A stretch of DNA of 14,916 nt from Deltaproteobacteria bacterium (GCA_016184235.1 JACPDC010000196.1:1-14916); one strand, 5' to 3'; positions 1-7,367 are shown, numbered from the stretch's first letter. Program-made: numbers and translations. Notes: generated by a model not told the origin, from the letters alone.

Positions 1-99
1 CACGGCGGCGGGGGCCATAGGGTCGTGGGCTCCTGCCGCGTGCCCGATGATCGGGCGGAGAAGTCGATTCGAGAGATCGTCGAAGCGGTGAAAGAATGA
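1..99 (+). CDS. DHH-family phosphoesterase, C-terminal end (5' partial)
   Basis: The first 32 codons in frame 1 are the end of a protein cut by the window edge, stopping with TGA at 97-99. The visible peptide begins HGGGGHRVVGSCRV and ends in a charged helix (EIVEAVKE). A glycine-rich GGGH stretch followed by a small-residue/valine strand and a terminal helix is the usual signature of the DHHA1 substrate-binding domain at the C-terminus of DHH phosphoesterases such as NrnA-type oligoribonucleases and related nucleotide phosphatases. The catalytic DHH part lies outside the window, so substrate and full length cannot be judged. The gene is followed directly by the palindromic repeat at 101-194, so it may not belong to the downstream operon. 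The family call rests on one motif. Confidence 0.6.
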   Translation, partial: HGGGGHRVVGSCRVPDDRAEKSIREIVEAVKE

Positions 100-100
100 A

Positions 101-194
101 AGGCAGTAGGCGGTAGGCAATAGGCAGTAGAAAGAGACGAGGTTGGTTGTCTGCGATTTCTTACTATCGCCTAACGCCTGTTGGCTAATGCCTG
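101..194. repeat. Palindromic repeat with 7-base periodic arms
   Basis: The left arm (101-130) is four copies of a 7-base unit: AGGCAGT, AGGCGGT, AGGCAAT, AGGCAGT. The right arm (about 163-194) read on the opposite strand has the same build: AGGCATT, AGCCAAC, AGGCGTT, AGGCGAT. The arms are separated by about 32 bases (131-162), so the element can fold into an imperfect hairpin. It sits just after the DHH stop and ends 8 bases before the cupin ATG. It resembles repetitive extragenic palindromes found in many copies in some uncultured bacterial genomes; copy number cannot be seen here. It could act as a transcript end or RNA-stability structure, but there is no T-run to support classical termination. 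Confidence 0.75.
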
Positions 195-202
195 GGGCGG
201 AG

Positions 203-535
203 ATGAAAGTCGTCAAGATCACAGAGGCCTTGAAGCATCTGGAAAAGGTCAACGAGGAAATCCGTTACGCGGGCTTGGTGGGAGGCCGGAGGTTCAGCGC
301 CGGTCTTATCTCGTTCAGGCCGCGCAAGGATGCGGATCCCAAACAGATAAGACACCCGGACAAAGACGTGATCTGCCACGTGCTCAAGGGAAGCGGGCGT
401 CTGCGCGTCAACGGGCGCAGGGTCGCGCTCACGGCGGGAACGATCTGCCATATCCCGAAAGGGACTCCGCACGACTTCGCGGCCGGGACCAAGGGCGAGA
501 TGATTTTGTTCTACTCGCTGATAAAAACAGGGTGA
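203..535 (+). CDS. Small single-domain cupin protein
   Basis: A 110-residue protein with a cupin barrel core: H-P-D-K-D-V then a G-S-G-R-L-R-V-N-G strand pair (motif 1), and I-P-K-G-T-P-H (motif 2). By alignment to the usual H-x-H-x3-E / H ligand set, one histidine and an aspartate are kept in motif 1 and one histidine in motif 2, while the first histidine appears replaced, so metal binding is plausible but not assured. The frame is open back to TTG 143 and contains another ATG at 188, but both lie in or before the palindromic repeat and encode non-conserved residues, so ATG 203 is preferred although its GGAG (199-202) is unusually close. Small cupins serve as sugar-binding, dioxygenase or isomerase proteins; the reaction here is unknown. 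The stop is 4 bases before the next gene. Confidence 0.75.
   Translation: MKVVKITEALKHLEKVNEEIRYAGLVGGRRFSAGLISFRPRKDADPKQIRHPDKDVICHVLKGSGRLRVNGRRVALTAGTICHIPKGTPHDFAAGTKGEMILFYSLIKTG
531..535 (+). promoter_or_regulatory. Shine-Dalgarno GGTGA supporting a CTG start at 540
   Basis: GGTGA, which includes the cupin stop TGA (533-535), lies 4 bases before CTG 540. The same layout, GGTGA containing the upstream stop, is seen before ATG 4750 in this window. Because no ATG, GTG or TTG exists in any frame between 536 and 596, this site is the best support for the lipoprotein starting at CTG 540. Confidence 0.5.
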
Positions 536-539
536 AAAG

Positions 540-1466
540 CTGAAGATCGACGGCTTCCATTCTCTATTCCCAATCCTCCGTCCGCTAGCCTTATTCGTGT
601 TTTTTCTTCCTGCCGGCTGTTCGACCAGGGTCGTCCCCGAGCCCCAGTACGTCCCGGCCGCAGATCTCCTGGACATCGTCAAGGACTTTCAAAGGCTCGC
701 CCGCGAGGACGTTTACCGCTTTCCGATCCCCAAAGACGTCACCGGCATCAACATCATGAAAGCCACGCTGGTGCGGCTCGACGACTATGAAAAGAAAAAT
801 CCCGGCCAATTTTCCGCCGTCATCAACTTCAACAGGGCCGTCGCCTACGAGAGGCTGAGGGCGTACGACCAGGCCCTGGCCTACTACCGCAAGGTGACCG
901 AGTCCGACGGCAGGCTGGGACCGGAGGCGGCGAAAAACAGCGCCGCCCTGGAGTCCTTCCAACGCATCCTGGAAAAGCCGCTGCCCACGCACGATCCGAT
1001 GGAGTATATCAAGGTGCTGGACGAAAAGGTCGCGGCCTGGAACGAGCTCATCCGCAAGCACCAGGGCTCGCCCTACGAGTATCTCGCCCGGGTCGAAGAG
1101 GAAAGGATCGACCGCGCCAAGGTGGCCTTCGTCGAGCTCAATCGCTACCGCATGAAGGACGGCAACCAGCTGGTCATCCTGGGCTACGGGCAGCTCGTCA
1201 CCAAGCACCGGCAGAGCAAGAATCTCTACCGCTATCTGGTGGATTTCGCCGACTTCTACGCCCTTCTCGCCAAGGAGTACTCCATCCAAAACGATCCTGA
1301 GGGATTGGGTTTTGACCAGGATACCTTCGACCAATTTGCAAAGTCCGCCTTAAGGCTTTATACGGAGGTAGCCCAGGTAGACGGAATTTTGGAGAAGGTC
1401 GAGGCCCAGGGAAAGATCGAGGGACTGCGCGGGCTCACGGAAAAGATGAGGAGACTCAGCCGGTGA
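540..1466 (+). CDS. TPR-like lipoprotein, apparent CTG start
   Basis: From CTG 540 the product has 308 residues. Its N-terminus (residues 1-27) reads as an export signal ending in the hydrophobic run PLALFVFFLPAGC, where C27 would be the lipidated cysteine; the lipobox is imperfect, with proline at -3. The first conventional start, GTG 597, leaves only seven residues before that cysteine, too few for a signal, so coding must begin upstream. The mature part is helical; FNRAVAYERLRAYDQALAYY (about residue 98 on) looks like a tetratricopeptide helix pair, and the C-terminus is a charged helix. No enzyme motif is visible. It likely acts as a periplasmic or outer-membrane scaffold with the next gene, which it overlaps by 4 bases (GTGA, 1463-1466). 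Specific function is unrecognised. Confidence 0.65.
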   Translation: MKIDGFHSLFPILRPLALFVFFLPAGCSTRVVPEPQYVPAADLLDIVKDFQRLAREDVYRFPIPKDVTGINIMKATLVRLDDYEKKNPGQFSAVINFNRAVAYERLRAYDQALAYYRKVTESDGRLGPEAAKNSAALESFQRILEKPLPTHDPMEYIKVLDEKVAAWNELIRKHQGSPYEYLARVEEERIDRAKVAFVELNRYRMKDGNQLVILGYGQLVTKHRQSKNLYRYLVDFADFYALLAKEYSIQNDPEGLGFDQDTFDQFAKSALRLYTEVAQVDGILEKVEAQGKIEGLRGLTEKMRRLSR

Positions 1467-1891
1467 AACGAACGAACGCGGCGCTGGCCGCGACTTTCTG
1501 CGTCCTCGCCGGCTTCGGCGCGCCGCCCGAAAGGGTCGCGGCGCAGGAAAAAGAGTCCCGGCTGGAGCGGATCCTCAAACCCCTGCCGGAGTACGATCCG
1601 TTTGACCAGCCGCCTTCCCCGCCGCAATTTTTTCCCGACGAGGTCGACAAGCGGGCGCGCGCGGCGCTGGTGGACAGTCTGACGAACCGGCCGGAAGCGC
1701 TGGCGGACCACCTGCGCTTTTTTGCCGCCAAAGACACAGAGCTCAAAAAGGAGCGGGGCGCGATTACCGGCCTGACGGGACACGTCAGGGATCTTTCCAA
1801 CAACACGATCCGGGACCGGGAGCGCTACCTGGCGGCGCAAAAAAAAGCGCTCTCCGCCGCCGCTTCGCCGGAGGAAAAGAGGCTCATCTAG
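1463..1891 (+). CDS. Exported N-terminal part of a large TPR-like protein, ended by in-frame TAG
   Basis: A 142-residue reading frame starting at GTG 1463, overlapping the lipoprotein stop. Residues 1 to about 27 form a signal peptide (KR, a hydrophobic run LAATFCVLAGFG, likely cleavage at RVAA before QEKE). The mature part is proline-rich (PEYDPFDQPPSPPQFFP) and then helical (about residues 60-142). It ends at TAG 1889-1891 in the middle of a helix (SPEEKRLI), and the same frame stays open afterwards to 3967 with similar composition. The natural reading is that this is the first sixth of an 834-codon protein split by one nonsense codon. A CAG-to-TAG change (glutamine) would fit. It could also be a real short protein, or the stop could be read through. 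Confidence 0.55.
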   Translation: MKRTNAALAATFCVLAGFGAPPERVAAQEKESRLERILKPLPEYDPFDQPPSPPQFFPDEVDKRARAALVDSLTNRPEALADHLRFFAAKDTELKKERGAITGLTGHVRDLSNNTIRDRERYLAAQKKALSAAASPEEKRLI

Positions 1892-1897
1892 TCGCGG

Positions 1898-3967
1898 TTG
1901 CGCAACGATGACCTCACGCAGGCCGAGGAGCTGCTGCGGGCCAGCCGCGCCAACCGGTGGGGCGGCCTGTTAAACCGGATGCTCGGCTCTGTGGACTTGA
2001 TAAGCATCGTGACCGGCTCCTACGTCGCCGCCGCCGTGGATTCGACGGTGACCGGGCTGCTGGAATTCGGCTCGTCGGAGATGCCCATCGAAGAGAGGAG
2101 GGCATTGGCCCTCTATCGCGCGCATCTGAAACGCTATCCGGAGGACCCCAAGAACCGCGAAGTCCGGAAACAGGCCGACGCGCTGGAAAAAAAGCAAAGG
2201 GCGCAGCTGGTCCGGAAACAGATAGAGAAGGCCGAAGAGGCGTCGCAAAAAATGGACTGGGATATAGCCCTGTTCCACTACGAGCTGGCGACATTCATCG
2301 ATCCCGCCTCGCGCCCCGCCGTGGAAGGGCTGGAGAAGACAAAAAAGGGGCTGCGACAGAGGGACGAGGAAAAAAACCGGGGACTCGCGCTGGCGCCGGC
2401 CGCGCCCCTCGAGGGCGCGGAAGCCGCGGAGGACGGGGAGCTCCTTTACGCCTTGACGCTGAGGGACTCAGACCGAATTGAAGCGCAAGCGAACCGGCTG
2501 GCGGATAGGAAACCGGCATCTTTGGCGGCCTCTGCAAGAGACGCCTCGGCGGTCGCCTTGGAGATGAAGGGGCGGCACGAGGAGGCCAAGCAGATATTGG
2601 AGCAGATCGCCCGCTCCTCCGAGGACCCTCACGCGACAAAGCGGGCCGAGCTGCTGCTCGGGAGCCGGGAATACAACCTCCTCGCCTCGTTCGACGCGGC
2701 CCGCAGCCAGCACCGGCTGGAAACCGTCAGATACGTATTGCTGGGGGAAGATCTGCTTAAGAAAAACCTGCTTTACGGCGCCGCGCCGCTGATCGCCTCC
2801 GGGCCGGCCGGCGCGACCTCCCTGGCGGCGGCGAACGTGATCATGATCGGAACTAATCTATTTCAGGTCCTTACGGCGAATCCGATCTCGTATCAGAGCG
2901 TGATCGATAAAGGAGTCGACTACCTCCGCAACCACCCGCAATCCGAGAGCGCGACCGAAGTCTACACCGTCCTGGCCGACGCGTACGAGGAGATCGGGAT
3001 GTATGACAAAGCGATCGCCTACCACGAGATGTCGGGCAAGGCCGCGGAAAAAAAGCTCGCCGACCTCAAGGAAAAAGCCGCCAAGGCGCTGATCCGGGCG
3101 GCGGAGAAGAGCGCCGGCAGGGCCGCCAAGGAGGCCTACCTCAAAACCATCCTGGATGACTACCCGGAAAGCGCGGCCGCCGAAGAGGCGACGCAGAAGC
3201 TCGCCGGTCTCATGAAGATCGAAAACCAGGGGCTGCGCATGAGCAAGAAGTTTCTCAAGGAGAATCCGGAGCTTTACGGGGCGCGGGGACTGCGGCTGAA
3301 GGCGGCTCTGTTCGACGGCAACTTGAGCAACATGGAGCTGGCGGACCGGGGGATCAATCTGTTGAGCGACCGGGAGATTCTCCTCCATTTTCAGACCCCG
3401 TGGGGGGTTCAGACTCAAAGCTACTCTATCGACAGGGAGGCCGGCGAGCGATTCCAGATCGCGCTGAGAAGCAAGAACTACGAGGTGGCCATGGGGGATG
3501 TCGATACCCGGGCGCCGGGGAGCCCGGGGGGAATCAGGAACTTGCCCCTGCCCCTGCTCCGGGGAGAGCTGCCCAAGAAGGAATCGGAGTCCGAGGAAAC
3601 GACTCTGAGCCTGGTGCGCGAGGCGACCGGCGCTTCCGGCGGCTTCCCAACGGTCCTCGATCATCAGCTGCTGAGCGACAGCGAGAAAGATGGCGGGGTG
3701 CGATGGCGGCTGCCGCAGATCCAGGGGAATATCTCGGCGAGCCGGTTCGACTTGAGCGGCTCCTTGCCGGCCGGGCTGTGGGGAGATCGGCTCTCCGTCG
3801 GCACGGATCAAAAGAGTCCCTTCGCCGGCATCCAACTTCCCGTGCCCCTGCTTCAGGGTTTCATCCCCGTGGACTTCCTGTTACAAGGGAGACCGGGGCG
3901 CTTCTCGGTCTTCCCCAAGATTCACCTGCAAAAAGAGACCGGTAGCGACGCGGAGCTCTACCGCTAG
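1898..3967 (+). CDS. Large TPR-like protein, downstream part after the amber codon
   Basis: A 689-residue reading frame in the same phase as 1463-1891. The first possible starts are TTG 1898 and ATG 1979, neither with a clear ribosome site, and there is no signal peptide, so alone it would stay in the cytoplasm. TPR-like helices are visible as RALALYRAHLKRYPEDPKN (near residue 67), VYTVLADAYEEIGMYDKAIAY (near 350) and AYLKTILDDYPESAAAEEA (near 408), an arrangement like BamD/YbgF-type periplasmic repeat proteins. The last 230 residues are different: strand-rich, with repeated LPLPLLRGE and LPVPLLQGF segments, suggesting a separate C-terminal domain. No catalytic motif is recognised. It precedes the transporter genes by 17 bases. 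Either a broken gene or one half of a protein made by readthrough. Confidence 0.55.
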   Translation: MRNDDLTQAEELLRASRANRWGGLLNRMLGSVDLISIVTGSYVAAAVDSTVTGLLEFGSSEMPIEERRALALYRAHLKRYPEDPKNREVRKQADALEKKQRAQLVRKQIEKAEEASQKMDWDIALFHYELATFIDPASRPAVEGLEKTKKGLRQRDEEKNRGLALAPAAPLEGAEAAEDGELLYALTLRDSDRIEAQANRLADRKPASLAASARDASAVALEMKGRHEEAKQILEQIARSSEDPHATKRAELLLGSREYNLLASFDAARSQHRLETVRYVLLGEDLLKKNLLYGAAPLIASGPAGATSLAAANVIMIGTNLFQVLTANPISYQSVIDKGVDYLRNHPQSESATEVYTVLADAYEEIGMYDKAIAYHEMSGKAAEKKLADLKEKAAKALIRAAEKSAGRAAKEAYLKTILDDYPESAAAEEATQKLAGLMKIENQGLRMSKKFLKENPELYGARGLRLKAALFDGNLSNMELADRGINLLSDREILLHFQTPWGVQTQSYSIDREAGERFQIALRSKNYEVAMGDVDTRAPGSPGGIRNLPLPLLRGELPKKESESEETTLSLVREATGASGGFPTVLDHQLLSDSEKDGGVRWRLPQIQGNISASRFDLSGSLPAGLWGDRLSVGTDQKSPFAGIQLPVPLLQGFIPVDFLLQGRPGRFSVFPKIHLQKETGSDAELYR

Positions 3968-3970
3968 ACG

Positions 3971-3976
3971 AAGGAG
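3971..3976 (+). promoter_or_regulatory. Strong Shine-Dalgarno (AAGGAG) for a TTG start
   Basis: AAGGAG lies 8 bases before TTG 3985 and decides the start of the first permease, which has no ATG near its first membrane segment. Confidence 0.75.
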
Positions 3977-3984
3977 ATAATTTC

Positions 3985-4746
3985 TTGCAGCAAAGGGGAC
4001 TGCGGCGTGGCCTCCTTTCCATCCTGGGAGGCCTGATCCTATGGGAAGTGCTGACGCGCCTCCTGTTGGAAGACGAGCTGCTCATCCCGCCTCCCACCAG
4101 CGTGGCGCGCTCGCTGTGGAAATTGAGCTTCGCCGGCGAACTCAACCGCCACCTCTATGCCACGCTGTTCGAGTTTGCCTGCGGCTTCAGCACGGCCTGC
4201 GCCGTCGGCATCTTTTTGGGCTACCTGATGGGTCGGTATCGGTGGTTCGACGAGCTCATGGATCCCTGGATCGCGACCCTCTATTCCATCCCGGTTATAG
4301 CTTTCGTGCCGCTGATCATCATCTGGTTCGGCATCGGACTGTTCTCCAAGATCGTCGTGGTCTTCAAGATCACCGCGGTGGCGATCATGCTGAACACCGC
4401 CGCGGGGATCAAGAACATCGATCCCGTGTGGCTGGAGCTCTCCAGGTCGATGCGCTTGAGCCCCTGGGAAACCACCGCCAAGATCCGCCTTCCGGCGGCG
4501 CTGCCCTACATCATCACGGGAATGCGGCTGGGAGTCGGACGGGCGCTGCTCGGCGTCATCGTCGCGGAGCTGATGGCCGCGAATGAGGGCTTGGGCTATC
4601 TCCTGCGCGAAGCCTCGGAGACCTGGGACAGCCCGAAACTCTTCGTCACCGTGGTTCTGCTCGCGGCCATGGGGATGGGCAGCTTCGGCCTGATAAAAAA
4701 AGGGGAGCAGCGTCTCGCGCCCTGGCGCGAGAGCGCTGAGTGGTGA
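3985..4746 (+). CDS. ABC importer permease, SsuC/TauC type (first of a pair)
   Basis: A 253-residue inner-membrane protein of the binding-protein-dependent transport permease family, close in length to SsuC and TauC. After a short basic N-terminus (MQQRGLRRG) it has about six hydrophobic segments. The cytoplasmic coupling loop that docks on the ATPase is at residues 151-174, ELSRSM-RLSPWETTAKIRLP, matching the EAA-loop pattern with its conserved I-x-LP end. The segment LIIIWFGIGLFSKIVVVF (110-127) is typical of the SsuC/TauC subfamily. TTG 3985 is chosen because a strong AAGGAG precedes it and the N-terminus is complete. It is followed after 3 bases by a second, distinct permease, then by the ATPase, so the membrane part is probably a heterodimer. 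Substrate not determinable. Confidence 0.92.
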   Translation: MQQRGLRRGLLSILGGLILWEVLTRLLLEDELLIPPPTSVARSLWKLSFAGELNRHLYATLFEFACGFSTACAVGIFLGYLMGRYRWFDELMDPWIATLYSIPVIAFVPLIIIWFGIGLFSKIVVVFKITAVAIMLNTAAGIKNIDPVWLELSRSMRLSPWETTAKIRLPAALPYIITGMRLGVGRALLGVIVAELMAANEGLGYLLREASETWDSPKLFVTVVLLAAMGMGSFGLIKKGEQRLAPWRESAEW

Positions 4747-4749
4747 GCC

Positions 4750-5508
4750 ATGAAGGGAATGCTCAGACTGGCCTCGATTGCCGGCGGCCTCGTTCTCTGG
4801 CACGTCCTCGCGGTCTGGGTCATCGACGACAGCGTTCTTCTGGTCTCCCCCCTGGTAGTGGTCGCCAAGGGTTATGAGATGCTCTTCGTCACGGCCGACC
4901 TTTATCCGCACCTCTTCGCCAGCTGGTGGATTTTCTTCTACGGCATGATCCTTGCCGCTCTTGTCGGTATTCCCGTCGGCTTTCTCATGGCCCTGAGCCC
5001 GCTGGTGAGAGACTATATCGCCCCGTGGATGACCGCGCTGTACACCACCCCGCGCATCGCCTTCGCCCCCGTGCTCCTGCTCTGGTTCGGCATCGACATC
5101 GGCTCCAAGATCGCCATCGTCTTCCTCGGCTGCGTGTTTCCCATTCTCATCAACTCCTTTTACGGGATGCGGGTGGTGAGCCGGGAATTCGTGGAGGTCG
5201 GACGCTCCTTCCGCCTGTCCGGAGGAAGGCTGTTCTTGAAAATTCTCCTGCCCGCTTCGGTTCCCTTCATCCTGGCCGGGTTGAGACTGGCCGTGGGCCG
5301 GGGACTCACCGGCGTGGCGATCGCCGAATGGTTCGGCGCCACGGAGGGGCTGGGCTACTTGATTTTCTTCGCGGGACAGACTCTCAATATGCCGATTTTG
5401 TTCGTGGGGGTGGCCGTCTTCGGTGTGCTCGGCGTTCTCGGATTTCAGTTCCTTCAAATCATCGAAGATCTGGCAACGCCGTGGAAGAAAGAACTTGAGG
5501 CAAAATAG
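4750..5508 (+). CDS. ABC importer permease, SsuC/TauC type (second of a pair)
   Basis: A 252-residue inner-membrane permease from the same family as the gene just upstream but clearly diverged from it. About six hydrophobic segments are visible, with the family-typical LLLWFGIDIGSKIAIVFLG at residues 109-127 and the coupling loop FVEVGRSFRLSGGRLFLKIL at 147-166 ending in LPASVP. The GGTGA that holds the upstream stop codon (4742-4746) serves as its ribosome site, pointing to translational coupling. The downstream ATPase starts 2 bases after its stop. SsuC-type permeases usually act as homodimers from a single gene, so two adjacent unequal copies suggest an obligate heterodimer or two alternative channels using one ATPase. 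Confidence 0.92.
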   Translation: MKGMLRLASIAGGLVLWHVLAVWVIDDSVLLVSPLVVVAKGYEMLFVTADLYPHLFASWWIFFYGMILAALVGIPVGFLMALSPLVRDYIAPWMTALYTTPRIAFAPVLLLWFGIDIGSKIAIVFLGCVFPILINSFYGMRVVSREFVEVGRSFRLSGGRLFLKILLPASVPFILAGLRLAVGRGLTGVAIAEWFGATEGLGYLIFFAGQTLNMPILFVGVAVFGVLGVLGFQFLQIIEDLATPWKKELEAK

Positions 5509-5510
5509 CC

Positions 5511-6308
5511 ATGGCCGGACCCGTCCTGGAGATTAGAAATCTGACTAAAGAGGTTCCGACCGGAAACCAGGAGCCCTTTGTCATCTTCAAGAACATCAGC
5601 CTCATCGTCAAAGAGGGGGAGTTCGTCAGCATCGTCGGGCCGAGCGGCTGCGGAAAAACGACTCTGCTCCGGGTCATCAACGGCCTCCTCTCCCCCTCCT
5701 CCGGACAGATCTATATTGACGGAAAGGAGCAGACCGGCGCCGGGAAGGATCTGGTCATGGGCTTCGTTTTTCAGGGGGCCTCGCTGCTCCCGTGGCGCAC
5801 CAGCGTGAAAAACGTCCTCTTGGGGCTGGAGGGAAAGAAAAACTCCGGCGAGGCGGAAGAGATCGCCCGGTTCTATCTCAGTCTCGTCGGACTTTCGGGT
5901 TTCGAGCATCATTACCCGCACCAGCTCTCGGGCGGCATGCAGCAGCGGGTCAATCTGGCCCGGGCCCTGGCCGTCGACCCCAGGATCCTGCTGATGGATG
6001 AGCCCTTCGCCGCTCTCGATGCCCAGACGCGCACCTTCATGCAGCTGGAGCTGCTGAGGATCTGGTCGCAGACGAAAAAGACCGTCATCTTCATCACCCA
6101 CATGATCTCGGAGGCGATCCTGCTGTCGGACCGCGTGATCGTCTTCAGCCACCGGCCGGGGAGGGTTCGATCCGAGTTTGCGGTTCCGCTTGCGCGTCCA
6201 AGAAGTCTCGATATAAAATCCGACCGCCGTTTTGTCGAGCTCGAGAACGTGGTGTGGAAACAAATCGAAGAAGAGGTCAGGGCCGCCCGCGAGGGCAGCC
6301 CGATCTGA
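5511..6308 (+). CDS. ABC importer ATPase, SsuB/TauB type
   Basis: A 265-residue cytoplasmic ATPase with every expected motif: Walker A GPSGCGKTT (43-51), Q-loop Q88 (FQGASLLPW), signature LSGGMQQR (139-146), Walker B ILLMDEP (159-165) with catalytic E164, D-loop ALD (168-170) and H-loop H197 (ITHMISEA). The FQ-x-x-x-LLPW Q-loop and overall length match the nitrate/sulfonate/taurine subfamily rather than the longer ferric-iron or sugar importer ATPases. It sits 2 bases after the second permease and directly before the NMT1-type binding protein, so it powers that importer. It is the only ATPase in the window, although a fused permease at 8475 and a single permease at 13128 also need one. Confidence 0.95.
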   Translation: MAGPVLEIRNLTKEVPTGNQEPFVIFKNISLIVKEGEFVSIVGPSGCGKTTLLRVINGLLSPSSGQIYIDGKEQTGAGKDLVMGFVFQGASLLPWRTSVKNVLLGLEGKKNSGEAEEIARFYLSLVGLSGFEHHYPHQLSGGMQQRVNLARALAVDPRILLMDEPFAALDAQTRTFMQLELLRIWSQTKKTVIFITHMISEAILLSDRVIVFSHRPGRVRSEFAVPLARPRSLDIKSDRRFVELENVVWKQIEEEVRAAREGSPI

Positions 6309-6310
6309 AT

Positions 6311-6316
6311 GGAGGG
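6311..6316 (+). promoter_or_regulatory. Shine-Dalgarno GGAGGG choosing ATG 6321
   Basis: GGAGGG lies 4 bases before ATG 6321. The alternative ATG 6309 touches the ATPase stop and overlaps this site, so 6321 is the more likely start of the binding protein. Confidence 0.6.
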
Positions 6317-6320
6317 ATTC

Positions 6321-7340
6321 ATGGCAGAAAGGAAACCGATCGTCCTTACTCTCTTCAGTCTTATGCTTGCGGCCCTGGGAGGGTTCTTTGCCGGCCCGTC
6401 GGCGGCAGGCGAGGCCGGCCTTCCCACGGTCCGCTTCGTCCAGAGCGGCCGCACCGCGTCGAGCTGGCCTCTTTTCATCGGCGAGGAAAAGAAATTCTTC
6501 CAAAAGCACGGAATCTATCTCGAGGAGATCATTATCCGAGGCGGGACCAATACCGCCCGGGCCGTCCTCAGCAACACTATTCCCATCGGACGGATCAATC
6601 CCGACTACGTGATCGACGCGATGGAAAAGGGCGCCAAGGTGAAGATCATCTCCGGGGCGATGGAGAAAATCCCCTACGATGTAGTGGCCCGGCCCGAGAT
6701 CAAATCCGGGGCGGACTTGAAAGGCAAGACCGTCGGCGTCGACTCCCTCACCGGCGGAACCACGCTGATGCTGAGGGAGGTTTTCGAGAAGGCTTATAAG
6801 CTGAGCGACAAGGATTACAAGCTCCTGGTCGTCGGGACTTCTCCGGATCGGTACGCGGCGCTCAAAGGAGGCTCGGTCCATGTGACTTTTATGGGCCCCC
6901 CTTTCAATCTCAGGGCGCGGCGAGAGGGTTTTACCAAGCTCACCACGTTCCACGAGCATCTCGGTCCGATTCAGTTCGTGGTTCAATTCGGCAACGCGGA
7001 CTACATCAAGTCCAACCGCAGCGACGTAGTCAGTTTCGTAAAGGGCATGGCCGAGGCGACCCGCTGGCTCTATGACCCCAAGAACAAGGAAGAGGCCTTA
7101 GCCATCTACGTAAAGATCTTGAAGAGCACCCGGGAGGCGGCCGAGGCCGATTACCGGTTTATGATCGAGGAGTTCAAACCCTTCCCGGTCGACGGCGCCG
7201 TGAACAAGCAGGCGATCGAAAAAACCCTGGATTTGAGAGTAAAAGCGGGAAAATACGAAGGCAAGAAAATTCCTTCCTATCTCAACTATGTCGACACAAG
7301 TCTCGTCGAAGAGGCGAAGAAACAACTGGGAATAAAGTAA
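6321..7340 (+). CDS. ABC importer substrate-binding protein, NMT1/SsuA type
   Basis: A 339-residue exported protein. Residues 1 to about 24 form a signal peptide (MAERKP, hydrophobic VLTLFSLMLAALGGFF, cleavage near GPSAA). The mature protein has the NMT1/THI5-like periplasmic fold: an opening strand VRFVQSG, the WPLFIGEEKKFFQKHGIYLE segment that in the family precedes the first ligand loop, and the hinge-region SGADLKGKTVGVDSLTGGTT. It would deliver its ligand in the periplasm to the two permeases upstream. The ligand is unknown; relatives bind sulfonates, nitrate, thiamine pyrimidine precursors or aromatic acids. ATG 6321 is preferred over ATG 6309 because of the ribosome site between them. 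Same operon, no gap to the ATPase. Confidence 0.88.
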   Translation: MAERKPIVLTLFSLMLAALGGFFAGPSAAGEAGLPTVRFVQSGRTASSWPLFIGEEKKFFQKHGIYLEEIIIRGGTNTARAVLSNTIPIGRINPDYVIDAMEKGAKVKIISGAMEKIPYDVVARPEIKSGADLKGKTVGVDSLTGGTTLMLREVFEKAYKLSDKDYKLLVVGTSPDRYAALKGGSVHVTFMGPPFNLRARREGFTKLTTFHEHLGPIQFVVQFGNADYIKSNRSDVVSFVKGMAEATRWLYDPKNKEEALAIYVKILKSTREAAEADYRFMIEEFKPFPVDGAVNKQAIEKTLDLRVKAGKYEGKKIPSYLNYVDTSLVEEAKKQLGIK

Positions 7341-7367
7341 AGCATCGAGCAAGAAAAGGAGGCAGCT

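Noticed and set aside
143..202. Upstream start (TTG 143 or ATG 188) for the cupin gene
   Set aside because: The extra residues are encoded by the palindromic repeat and do not look like protein sequence; ATG 203 gives a normal cupin length.
1889..1891. Genome-wide TAG recoding (for example pyrrolysine)
   Set aside because: TAG ends other complete genes in this window (3967, 5508, 10169, 10953), so TAG acts as a normal stop here.
4039..6986. Very long open frames on the - strand opposite the permeases, ATPase and binding protein
   Set aside because: They are the complement of well-conserved + strand genes, have composition rich in D, H, R, Q and P typical of GC-rich antisense frames, and show no recognisable domain or ribosome site.
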